A DNA stretch of 12,425 bases, from assembly GCA_900544595.1 (NCBI GenBank), contig UQVQ01000010.1, positions 1 to 12,425 on the forward strand, given 5' to 3'. Made by a program: the position numbers and the translations under genes. This DNA is from an uncultured Bacillota bacterium. GTDB lineage: Bacteria; Bacillota; Clostridia; Christensenellales; UBA1242. Each line of letters opens with the position of its first letter. Positions within the stretch are counted from its first letter, which is position 1. The notes under the pieces were generated by a model. The model did no database searches. It was not told the DNA's origin and saw only the letters and a program-made list of their open reading frames with translations. This document shows, in pieces, positions 7,487 through 12,425 of the stretch.

Positions 7487-8475
7487 GATTTTCCAATTTT
7501 TTCTCTAACTTTTTTCAAGATATTTGCCGCAATTTCTCGCGCTTTTTTGCTTCCCTCTTGCAAAATTCTTTCAACTTCTTCTGGGTGTGACATATAGAAA
7601 TTATATTTTTCTCTCATATCTTTCAAGTAGTTATTTGCAACTTCAAAAGTTGCCGCTTTAACTTCACCCCATGAAATTCCTTTTGCAAATTTTTCTTTCA
7701 TTTCCTCAATTTGTTTTTCGTTTGCAAAAAGGCTATACATTTGGAAAATGTAACAATCGGTTGATTTAGGATCGGTTGGAAGGGAACTGTCGGTAACGAT
7801 TCGATTGATTTTCTTTTTAAGCTCGGCTTCGTCGCAGAAAATTGAAATTGTGTTGTTATAACTCTTGCTCATTTTCCTTCCGTCAAGCCCTGGAATTGTT
7901 CCAACCCCTTTGCTTATTTTTTCTTCTGGAACAACAAAAGTTTCGCCAAAAGTTTTGTTAAAAATTCTTGCAATTTCGCGCGCAATTTCAACGTGTTGCT
8001 TTTGGTCTTCCCCAACTGGAACAAACTTTGAGTTCATTGCCAAAATGTCCGCAGTCATTAAAATTGGATAGTTATAAAGCCCCATGTTAATTCCGTCGTC
8101 GGGGTCTTTCTCGTCATTAAGATTTTTCTCAACAACCGCTTTATATGCGTGCGCTCTGTTCATAAGCCCTTTTGGGGTTACGTTCGACAAAATCCAGTTA
8201 AGTTCAAAAACCTCTGGGATGTCGCTTTGGCGATAGAAAATAACATTTGCTTCGTCAAGCCCGCAAGCAAGCCATGTTGCCGCCTCTTCAAGCGAATTTT
8301 GTTTAAAGAGATTTGCATCTTTAATTAAATTAAGCGCATGATAGTCTGCAATAAAAAACATTGCTTCTGTGTTTGAATTTTTTGCAAGTTCAAGCGCGGG
8401 TTTAATTGCTCCAAAATAGTTTCCAAAATGCAATTTCCCTGTTGGTTTAATTCCTGTTAAGATAATGTCTTTCAT
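7477..8475 (-). CDS. trpS: Tryptophanyl-tRNA synthetase (class I)
   Basis: This 332-residue class I enzyme charges tRNA-Trp. The HIGH-type motif is GKLHFGNYFGA (His16-Asn19) and the KMSKS motif is intact (201-205, in LDGRKMSKSYNN). The segment GINMGLYNYPILMTADILA (128-146) and VGEDQKQHVEIAREIARIFN (154-173) are typical of TrpRS active-site helices. Length matches the family's roughly 330 residues. AGGAGG stands 6 nt before the ATG. It appears to be transcribed alone from its own promoter, between the sigF terminator and the dnaG promoter. Its leader is only about 14 nt, so there is no T-box, a common control of trpS in Bacillota. Confidence 0.97.
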   Translation of the reverse strand: MKDIILTGIKPTGKLHFGNYFGAIKPALELAKNSNTEAMFFIADYHALNLIKDANLFKQNSLEEAATWLACGLDEANVIFYRQSDIPEVFELNWILSNVTPKGLMNRAHAYKAVVEKNLNDEKDPDDGINMGLYNYPILMTADILAMNSKFVPVGEDQKQHVEIAREIARIFNKTFGETFVVPEEKISKGVGTIPGLDGRKMSKSYNNTISIFCDEAELKKKINRIVTDSSLPTDPKSTDCYIFQMYSLFANEKQIEEMKEKFAKGISWGEVKAATFEVANNYLKDMREKYNFYMSHPEEVERILQEGSKKAREIAANILKKVREKIGKSSF

Positions 8476-8495
8476 GTATTCCTCCTAATATGATA

Positions 8496-8524
8496 CTTGT
8501 AGCACTTATTTATTCTTTTGTCAA
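8496..8524 (-). promoter_or_regulatory. Promoter of trpS
   Basis: A consensus -35 TTGACA (8519-8524) and a weaker -10 TACAAG (8496-8501) are 17 bp apart. A TG one base ahead of the -10 gives an extended -10 element, which may compensate for the weak hexamer. Expected transcription starts near 8489, 14 nt before the ATG and just ahead of AGGAGG. A perfect palindrome abuts the upstream side of the -35 box. Confidence 0.65.
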
Positions 8525-8541
8525 TTGTTATACTATAACAA
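8525..8541. repeat. Perfect 17-bp palindrome at the trpS -35 box
   Basis: TTGTTATA-C-TATAACAA is a perfect inverted repeat of 8-bp half-sites around one central base. It directly touches the -35 TTGACA of trpS on its upstream side and lies just past the sigF terminator. The size and symmetry suit a binding site for a dimeric regulator, but no matching copy was seen elsewhere in the window and no regulator is encoded here. The sequence shows only the symmetry; operator function is inference. Confidence 0.45.
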
Positions 8542-8543
8542 AG

Positions 8544-8568
8544 AAAAAACAGCAAAATTTGCTGCTTT
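8544..8568 (-). terminator. Terminator of the spoIIA operon
   Basis: The arms CAGCAAA / TTTGCTG (8550-8556 and 8558-8564) form a short hairpin with A and T runs on both sides, so it can terminate in either direction. On the minus strand six T follow. It starts about 15 bp past the sigF stop codon. Confidence 0.75.
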
Positions 8569-8582
8569 TTTTTGAATTTGAT

Positions 8583-9305
8583 TTATTTTGCAATCTTTTC
8601 CCTAATCTTTTGAAGGATTTTTGTTTCAAGGCGCGAAACTTGAACTTGTGAAATTCCAAGTTCCTTTGCTATTTCGCTTTGTGTTTTATCACGAAAAAAA
8701 CGCATTAAAATAATTTTTTTATCTCTGTTTTCAAGATTTTTAAGCGTATCGCGCAAAAAAATGTTGTTAAAAAGTTCCTCGGCAGAATTCTCTTCTTGAA
8801 AACGGTCAACAAAAAGAAGACCTTTTTCGTCATCATCAAACGGCGTGTAAAGCGAGATTGGCATTTTTGCAGAGTCCATTGCAAAAACAACTTCTTGGGG
8901 CGGAACATCAAAGTTTTTTGCAATTGCTTCAATTGATGGCTTAACGCCATTTTCTTTTTGGAATTTCTCAACAAATTTATTGATTTGAAGATTAAACGCT
9001 TTAATTGTTCTTGAAACTTTAACTGCTCCATCATCTCTCATAAAGCGTTTAATTTCGCCAATTATCATTGGAACAACATAAGTTGAAAACTTAACATTAA
9101 ACTCTTCGCTGAAATTATTTATTGCCTTAACAAATCCCATTGCGCCAAGTTGAAACAAATCGTCATACTCAATTCCCTTGCCAACATAGCGTTTAATTAT
9201 GCTTTTGATAAGTGGCGAATTTTCAACAATAAGAGTTTCTTTTGCATTTCTGTTCCCATTTTGCGCTTTTTTAATTAAATTTAATGTTGTTTCGTGGTCT
9301 AGCAT
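8583..9305 (-). CDS. sigF: Forespore sigma factor F (SigF/SpoIIAC)
   Basis: SigF (240 residues) is the first compartment-specific sigma factor of endospore formation, active in the forespore. The sequence has sigma-70 region 2 (NSPLIKSIIKRYVGKGIEYDDLFQLGAMGFVKAINNF, then VKFSTYVVPMIIGEIKRFMRDDG), region 3 (VKVSRTIKAFNLQINKF) and a region 4 helix-turn-helix (TQSEIAKELGISQVQVSRLETKILQKI). The SQVQVSRLE wording is typical of the SigF/SigG group. SigF is chosen over SigG because the gene directly follows spoIIAA and spoIIAB. Its ATG overlaps the spoIIAB stop as TAATG with AGGTGG just upstream, so translation is coupled. That keeps anti-sigma and sigma levels in step. Length is normal and no defect is seen. 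Confidence 0.96.
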   Translation of the reverse strand: MLDHETTLNLIKKAQNGNRNAKETLIVENSPLIKSIIKRYVGKGIEYDDLFQLGAMGFVKAINNFSEEFNVKFSTYVVPMIIGEIKRFMRDDGAVKVSRTIKAFNLQINKFVEKFQKENGVKPSIEAIAKNFDVPPQEVVFAMDSAKMPISLYTPFDDDEKGLLFVDRFQEENSAEELFNNIFLRDTLKNLENRDKKIILMRFFRDKTQSEIAKELGISQVQVSRLETKILQKIREKIAK

Positions 9306-9754
9306 TAGCCACCTATAAACTCTTGCTCCGCCTCACCAAATTTCTTTTCCATTGTAACCGTAAGTCCGCTTAAACCATTTTTAGAAAGAACAACGCTGTC
9401 CATAAAACTTTCCATAACAGTAAACCCCATCCCACATCTTTCTTCTTTTGGTTTTGTTGTGTAGAACGGTTGAGTTGCTTGTTTAAAGTTTGGAATTCCA
9501 ATTCCGTTATCGGAAATTGTTATAATTGCTCCTGAATTTGATAATTTAACATTAATAGAAACATTCCCAGTCCCCTTTGGATATGCATGGACAACACAAT
9601 TTGTAACTGCTTCGCTAACAGCAGTTTTAATATCGGTTATTTCGTCAAGCGTTGGATTAAGCTGAATGCAAAAAGCTGCAACTGCGCTTCGAGCAAACCC
9701 CTCATTTTCCGAAAGTGCTTTAAAAGTTAATGTCATTTCATTGATAATGTTCAT
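9305..9754 (-). CDS. spoIIAB: Anti-sigma F factor and serine kinase SpoIIAB
   Basis: SpoIIAB (149 residues) holds SigF inactive before septation and phosphorylates SpoIIAA on serine. It is a GHKL-fold ATPase/kinase. The N box is SEAVTNCVVHAYP (Glu48, Asn52), the G1 box ISDNGIGIP (Asp82), and the G2 box RCGMGFTVMESFMD (about 106-119). The usual Ser in the family's RSGMGF is Cys107 here, a mild change. A frame start 12 codons earlier lies within spoIIAA. I chose the ATG at 9752-9754 because a perfect AGGAGG (9759-9764) precedes it and MNIINEMTLTFKALSENE is the normal start. It is separated from spoIIAA by 10 bp and overlaps sigF. Confidence 0.96.
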   Translation of the reverse strand: MNIINEMTLTFKALSENEGFARSAVAAFCIQLNPTLDEITDIKTAVSEAVTNCVVHAYPKGTGNVSINVKLSNSGAIITISDNGIGIPNFKQATQPFYTTKPKEERCGMGFTVMESFMDSVVLSKNGLSGLTVTMEKKFGEAEQEFIGG

Positions 9755-9764
9755 ATTTCCTCCT

Positions 9765-10073
9765 TTAAGAAATTTTGGGCATAATTTCATAGAGCCCTGT
9801 CATTTTAAAAATTTTTTCTGCGTGAGATGACGGATTGCAAATAAAAATTGGAACATTTTTGCCTTTAAGTTTTTTATATCTTCCAAGCATAACTCCAACT
9901 CCCGTTGAATCCATAAATTCAAGTTCCGAAAGATCAACAATAACTTGATTGAATCCCTCTTTTTCAAAAAGTTCGTCAAGAGTTAATCGAACTTCTGTTG
10001 CAGAATATTCGTCAAGTTCGCCGCTTAAAACAACATAAAGCGTGTTGTTGTAAATTCTGTTTCTAATTTGCAT
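9765..10073 (-). CDS. spoIIAA: Anti-anti-sigma factor SpoIIAA
   Basis: This 102-residue STAS-domain protein, when unphosphorylated, displaces SigF from SpoIIAB in the forespore. SpoIIE dephosphorylates it and SpoIIAB phosphorylates it on the conserved serine of FMDSTGVGVMLGRYK, here Ser56. The full STAS fold is present: an N-terminal strand pair (LYVVLSGELDEYSA), VIVDLSELEFMDSTGVG, and the final HAEKIFKMTGLYEIM. AGGAGG stands 6 nt before the ATG. It is the first gene of spoIIAA-spoIIAB-sigF. In Bacillus subtilis this operon uses a SigH promoter; I see no convincing SigH or sigma-A promoter in the roughly 40 bp between the upstream terminator and this gene. All 8 isoleucines are ATT, typical of the AT-rich part of the window. 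Confidence 0.96.
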   Translation of the reverse strand: MQIRNRIYNNTLYVVLSGELDEYSATEVRLTLDELFEKEGFNQVIVDLSELEFMDSTGVGVMLGRYKKLKGKNVPIFICNPSSHAEKIFKMTGLYEIMPKIS

Positions 10074-10113
10074 TTGCTTCCTCCTAAAAAAGAGTTTAGC
10101 AATATATGAATGT

Positions 10114-10151
10114 AAAAAAATAACACCTTCTGTCGAAAAAGGTGTTATTTT
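10114..10151 (-). terminator. Strong hairpin terminator upstream of spoIIAA
   Basis: A perfect 13-bp stem (arms 10139-10151 and 10117-10129, core AATAACACCTT / AAGGTGTTATT) has a 9-nt loop. On the minus strand it runs into a T tract (10114-10120). It lies between the repeat-bearing spacer and spoIIAA, so it would stop a minus-strand transcript from about 10,200-10,280. No intact gene exists there, although the tRNA operon lies further upstream. It also insulates spoIIAA. Confidence 0.8.
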
Positions 10152-10278
10152 GAAATATTAAAGTTTTATTGAGTTTATTTGCTTTTTAAGGGAAGACATA
10201 GTTAATTTATACAAAGGGCTTTACCCTTGTTTTTGACACCACTTTTGACACCACAAATTTAGCCAAATTTTTGCCAAC
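10152..10278. other. Gene-free spacer; possible gene 3'-end relic
   Basis: No complete gene is seen in this stretch. On the minus strand all three frames stay open through the tandem repeat, and one ends ...FVVSKVVSKTRVKPFV before TAA at 10207-10209. Another reads CGVKSGVKNKGKALCIN before TAA at 10202-10204. The GVKSGVK wording reminds me of the tails of some tyrosine integrases in gut Clostridia, and the spot beside a tRNA operon would suit an attachment-site scar. This rests on memory of a short, repetitive peptide and is weak. The strong terminator that follows fits a former gene 3' end. Confidence 0.25.
10231..10254. repeat. Two exact tandem copies of a 12-nt unit
   Basis: TTTTGACACCAC occurs twice back to back (10231-10242 and 10243-10254) with no mismatch. 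Because 12 is a multiple of three, any frame through it would encode a repeated four-residue unit (VVSK, GVKS or WCQK on the minus strand). Each copy also contains TTGACA-like bases, but no matching -10 box follows. Confidence 0.8.
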
Positions 10279-10325
10279 AAAAAAAGTAGACACAACATAT
10301 AGTTTTAACTAAGTGTTATGTCTAC
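10279..10325 (-). terminator. Terminator of the six-tRNA operon
   Basis: On the minus strand GTAGACATAACA (10314-10325) pairs with TGTTGTGTCTAC (10286-10297) as 12 bp with one T-G pair. An inner TAGT / ACTA pairing extends the structure around a small loop. A run of seven T follows (plus-strand A tract to 10279). It begins 5 nt past the CCA end of tRNA-Thr. Confidence 0.93.
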
Positions 10326-10329
10326 CATA

Positions 10330-10405
10330 TGGAGCTGGTGATTGGAGTCGAACCAACAACCTGCTGATTACAAATCAGCTGCTCTGCCAATTGAGCTACA
10401 CCAGC
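10330..10405 (-). tRNA. tRNA-Thr (anticodon TGT)
   Basis: Acceptor stem GCTGGTG / CACCAGC, discriminator T, encoded CCA. The anticodon stem GCTGA / TCAGC encloses TTTGTAA with TGT at 34-36, which reads ACA and related threonine codons. The T loop is TTCGACT. It is the last gene of the tRNA operon, directly before the terminator. Confidence 0.96.
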
Positions 10406-10423
10406 AAACACTGTAATGGCATA

Positions 10424-10499
10424 TGGTGCCTCAGAGTGGAGTCGAACCACCGACACAGGGATTTTCAGTCCCTTGCTCTACCAGCTGAGCTACCGAGGC
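10424..10499 (-). tRNA. tRNA-Phe (anticodon GAA)
   Basis: Acceptor stem GCCTCGG / CTGAGGC (one G-T pair), discriminator A, encoded CCA. The anticodon stem AGGGA / TCCCT encloses CTGAAAA with GAA at 34-36. All arms are intact. It lies 18 bp upstream of tRNA-Thr in the same operon. Confidence 0.97.
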
Positions 10500-10506
10500 A
10501 AAAATT

Positions 10507-10583
10507 TGGCGACCCGAAGGGGGCTCGAACCCCTGACCTTCAGCGTGACAGGCTGACGTGCTAACCAACTGCACCACCGGGCC
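10507..10583 (-). tRNA. tRNA-Asp (anticodon GTC)
   Basis: Acceptor stem GGCCCGG / TCGGGTC, which includes two G-T pairs, discriminator G, encoded CCA. The anticodon stem TCAGC / GCTGA encloses CTGTCAC with GTC at 34-36. The G discriminator is a known aspartate identity base. Only 7 bp separate it from tRNA-Phe. Confidence 0.97.
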
Positions 10584-10612
10584 ACAATTTCAAAAGTTCG
10601 CTGCTAAGAAAA

Positions 10613-10689
10613 TGGTGGGCCTTCAGGGACTCGAACCCCGGACCAATCGGTTATGAGCCGACCGCTCTGACCAACTGAGCTAAAGGCCC
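10613..10689 (-). tRNA. tRNA with CAT anticodon (Ile2 likely, or elongator Met)
   Basis: A complete cloverleaf: acceptor GGGCCTT / AAGGCCC, discriminator A, encoded CCA, anticodon loop CTCATAA with CAT at 34-36. It is not initiator tRNA, since the first acceptor pair is a normal G-C. The body TTTAGCTCAGTTGGT...GGCTCATAACCG closely resembles what I recall of the Bacillus tRNA-Ile2. The C4-G69 and C5-G68 pairs are among the features TilS uses to recognise tRNA-Ile2 for lysidine modification. It may therefore read ATA as isoleucine. Standard scanners may label it Met. Confidence 0.93.
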
Positions 10690-10696
10690 TTATTAA

Positions 10697-10771
10697 TGGT
10701 GACCCCTGGGAGAATCGAACTCCCGTTACCACCGTGAAAGGGTGGTGTCTTAACCGCTTGACCAAGGGGCC
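10697..10771 (-). tRNA. tRNA-Glu (anticodon TTC)
   Basis: Acceptor stem GGCCCCT / AGGGGTC (one G-T pair), discriminator A, encoded CCA. The anticodon stem CCACC / GGTGG encloses CTTTCAC with TTC at 34-36. It is the substrate of the glutamyl-tRNA synthetase encoded by gltX in this window. Confidence 0.97.
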
Positions 10772-10781
10772 GTTATTCAAG

Positions 10782-10858
10782 TGGTCGGGGTGACAGGATT
10801 TGAACCTGCGGCCCTCTGGTCCCAAACCAGATGCGCTACCAAACTGCGCTACACCCCG
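10782..10858 (-). tRNA. tRNA-Pro (anticodon TGG)
   Basis: Acceptor stem CGGGGTG / CACCCCG, discriminator A, encoded CCA. The C1-G72 first pair is typical of bacterial tRNA-Pro. The anticodon stem TCTGG / CCAGA encloses TTTGGGA with TGG at 34-36. It is the first gene of the operon Pro-Glu-CAT-Asp-Phe-Thr, about 30 bp downstream of the promoter. Confidence 0.97.
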
Positions 10859-10887
10859 ATTCAATTCGCACCGCGACGACGTTGATT

Positions 10888-10933
10888 ATGATACTTTATT
10901 TTGTGGTAAATGTCAACTATATTTTTTAAAAAA
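10888..10933 (-). promoter_or_regulatory. Promoter of the six-tRNA operon with A/T-rich upstream element
   Basis: On the minus strand a consensus -35 TTGACA (10911-10916) and a -10 TATCAT (10888-10893) are 17 bp apart. Directly upstream, at 10917-10933, lies an almost pure A/T stretch containing TTTTTTAAAAAA, as expected of an UP element that boosts strong tRNA promoters. The start is expected near 10881, about 22 nt before tRNA-Pro. Confidence 0.82.
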
Positions 10934-11008
10934 TAATGTATATTGTGGCAAAGCCCATAAAAGTACCCATATATGATCTGTTTTGAGGTTCCGATAGGGG
11001 TTATATGC

Positions 11009-11037
11009 TTGAACTGACACCCTAAAAAAGATATAAT
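11009..11037 (+). promoter_or_regulatory. Promoter of miaB
   Basis: The -35 TTGAAC (11009-11014) and a perfect -10 TATAAT (11032-11037) are 17 bp apart. Transcription should start near 11044, leaving a leader of about 24 nt with AGAGG (11056-11060) seven bases before the ATG. It diverges from the tRNA-operon promoter; the two -35 boxes are about 92 bp apart. I see no other element in the intervening sequence. Confidence 0.8.
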
Positions 11038-11067
11038 TAATGTGATTTGTTATGTAGAGGTATTTTG

Positions 11068-12425
11068 ATGAAAGAACCAGTATTTGTTTCTCCGGCAGAG
11101 ATAGCAGCTTCCAAGGCCGCGGCAAAGCGAGTAAAAGACGAAGTTTATGACCTCGGCCTTACTTACCATATAGAATCCTACGGCTGCCAAATGAACGAGC
11201 ACGACTCGGAAAAAATAGCCGGCATGATGGAGGAAATGGGTTACGCCAAAGCTGAGGACAAGTCCAAGGCCGACTTTATAATATTCAATACCTGCTGCAT
11301 TCGCGAGCACGCTGAGCAGAGGGTATACGGCAACATAGGCGCGCTGAAAAAGCGCAAGGACGAGAATCCGCAGCTCATGATAGGCGTATGCGGCTGCATG
11401 ATGCAGCAAAAGGACGCCGGCAGGAAGCTCTTCAAGCGCTTTCCATTTGTGGATATAGTCTTTGGCACTAATGAACTGCATCGGTTCCCGTTGCTATTTG
11501 AGGAAGCATATCACGGAGAGCGCACGTTGCAGGTTCGCGACATGGACGGCGAGATAGCGGAGGGGCTGCCGGTTTGCAGGAACAGCACATTTTCCACCTT
11601 CACAAATATAACCTACGGCTGCAACAACTTTTGCTCTTACTGCATAGTGCCGTATGTAAGAGGACGTGAGCGCTCCAGAAACTCTGCGGATATAGTGAAC
11701 GAGGTAAAGGGCCTTGCTTTGGCCGGATTTAAGGAAGTGACGCTCCTTGGCCAGAATGTCAATTCCTACAAGGGGGATGGCGAGACTACTGACTTTCCGG
11801 CGCTTTTGCGCATGGTACACGATCAGGTTCCCGAGCTTAAGAGGATACGCTTCATGACCTCCCACCCAAAGGACCTTTCGTCAGGGCTTATAGACGCTAT
11901 GGCGGAATTGCCAAGGGTGTGCAAGCACATACATCTTCCGGTCCAGTCCGGCAGCAGCAGGATACTCAAGCTCATGAACCGCTGCTATACGAGGGAAAAA
12001 TATATAGAAGAAGTACAGCAGCTCAGGGAAAAGGTTCCGGAGATAGAACTGACCACGGATATAATAGTTGGCTTCCCGGGCGAAACGGAAGCGGACTTTA
12101 AAGAAACGTTGAGCCTCGTGGAGCAGGTTGGCTACTCTGCGGCGTATACTTTCATGTATTCTCCCCGTAAAGGCACCGCAGCTGCCACAATGCCCGATCA
12201 GATACCCGACGAGGTAAAGCATGACAGGCTGGAAAGACTGAACGAAGTCCAGAGCAAGGTGCTCCGCAATGGCAACATGAAATATATAGGCACTTACGGC
12301 GAGGTACTGGTCGAGGGATGCGACCACAGATCAGAGCCCATGGCCTACGGCAAATTGAGCAACTTCAAGATGGTGTACTTCCCTGGGGATGATAGTCTTG
12401 TGGGCAGCATGAAAAACGTAAAAAT
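11068..12425 (+). CDS. miaB: tRNA-2-methylthio-N6-dimethylallyladenosine synthase MiaB (3' end beyond window)
   Basis: MiaB is a radical-SAM iron-sulfur enzyme that adds a methylthio group to i6A37 of tRNAs reading UNN codons, such as tRNA-Phe. The 452 codons present cover nearly the whole protein. The N-terminal methylthiotransferase domain has its three cluster cysteines in SYGCQMN (Cys40), FNTCCIRE (Cys76) and VCGCM (Cys110). The radical-SAM CxxxCxxC is CNNFCSYC (Cys185, 189, 192), followed by PYVRGRERSR. A C-terminal TRAM domain begins near residue 400 and is cut by the window edge. The start is supported by AGAGG and the promoter. MiaB is preferred over MtaB or RimO because of YGCQMNEHDSEK and the overall length. 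Composition is alien to the rest of the window: a sampled row is about 52% G+C, and 22 of 23 isoleucine codons are ATA (one ATT, no ATC). Confidence 0.95.
   Translation, partial: MKEPVFVSPAEIAASKAAAKRVKDEVYDLGLTYHIESYGCQMNEHDSEKIAGMMEEMGYAKAEDKSKADFIIFNTCCIREHAEQRVYGNIGALKKRKDENPQLMIGVCGCMMQQKDAGRKLFKRFPFVDIVFGTNELHRFPLLFEEAYHGERTLQVRDMDGEIAEGLPVCRNSTFSTFTNITYGCNNFCSYCIVPYVRGRERSRNSADIVNEVKGLALAGFKEVTLLGQNVNSYKGDGETTDFPALLRMVHDQVPELKRIRFMTSHPKDLSSGLIDAMAELPRVCKHIHLPVQSGSSRILKLMNRCYTREKYIEEVQQLREKVPEIELTTDIIVGFPGETEADFKETLSLVEQVGYSAAYTFMYSPRKGTAAATMPDQIPDEVKHDRLERLNEVQSKVLRNGNMKYIGTYGEVLVEGCDHRSEPMAYGKLSNFKMVYFPGDDSLVGSMKNVK

Noticed and set aside
8476..8541. T-box or tryptophan leader ahead of trpS
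   Set aside because: Only about 14 nt lie between the expected transcription start and the ATG, too short for a T-box; no tRNA-pairing or antiterminator motif is seen.
10189..10207. Tiny minus-strand peptide frame of 13 codons starting in the spacer (near 10,200, ending near 10,160)
   Set aside because: No ribosome-binding site, no promoter and very short; more likely part of an untranslated 3' region before the terminator.
10231..10254. CRISPR-like or iteron repeat
   Set aside because: Only two adjoining 12-nt copies with no spacers and no further copies nearby; not enough for an array or an origin.
10313..10564. Plus-strand open frame with an 83-residue translation
   Set aside because: It is the antisense of the tRNA-Thr, tRNA-Phe and tRNA-Asp genes; translations of this kind (SRTNNLL, GARTPDL) are a well-known artefact of tRNA clusters.
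10604..10864. Minus-strand open frame with an 86-residue translation (GVAQFGSASGLGPEGRRFKSCHPD...)
   Set aside because: It runs through the sense strand of the CAT, Glu and Pro tRNA genes and is a classic spurious tRNA-derived frame.
11050..12327. Several long minus-strand frames opposite miaB
   Set aside because: They lie antisense to a complete, motif-rich miaB reading frame, have no ribosome-binding sites and show no recognisable domain.

Overview
Most of the window (about 1-10,900) reads as the chromosome of an AT-rich, endospore-forming Bacillota, most likely a clostridial lineage. The main evidence is a complete spoIIAA-spoIIAB-sigF operon and the classic dnaG-rpoD pair. A sampled row inside rpoD is about 35% G+C, and Ile codons there are mainly ATT. 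Every gene from 1 to 10,858 is on the minus strand. The organism cannot be named to genus from the sequence alone.

Reading in the direction of transcription (right to left): a six-tRNA operon (Pro-Glu-CAT-Asp-Phe-Thr, 10,858-10,330) has a clear promoter and a strong terminator. A spacer of about 250 bp follows, holding a 12-nt tandem repeat and a second terminator. Next is spoIIAA-spoIIAB-sigF (10,073-8,583), the switch that activates the forespore sigma factor. Then come trpS (tryptophanyl-tRNA synthetase), dnaG-rpoD (primase and primary sigma factor), a single-gene unit for a coiled-coil zinc-ribbon protein, and the tightly overlapping hisS-gltX-mpg operon (two aminoacyl-tRNA synthetases and a 3-methyladenine DNA glycosylase). 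A tRNA-Asn gene with its own promoter and terminator ends this half. Most units have visible sigma-A-type promoters and hairpin terminators, so the transcription map can be drawn almost completely.

The right end (about 11,000-12,425) is different. A plus-strand miaB (tRNA methylthiotransferase), cut by the window edge, is close to 50% G+C and uses ATA for 22 of its 23 isoleucines. The neighbouring spoIIAA uses ATT for all 8. The change falls in the roughly 100-200 bp between the divergent tRNA-operon and miaB promoters. It suggests either a chimeric metagenomic contig or recent gene transfer beside a tRNA cluster.

I see no new defence, mobile or biosynthetic system. The points most worth a second look are the compositional break at miaB, an apparently leaderless hisS mRNA, a perfect palindrome touching the trpS -35 box, a CAT tRNA that looks more like tRNA-Ile2 than Met, and a possible integrase-tail relic beside the tRNA operon.
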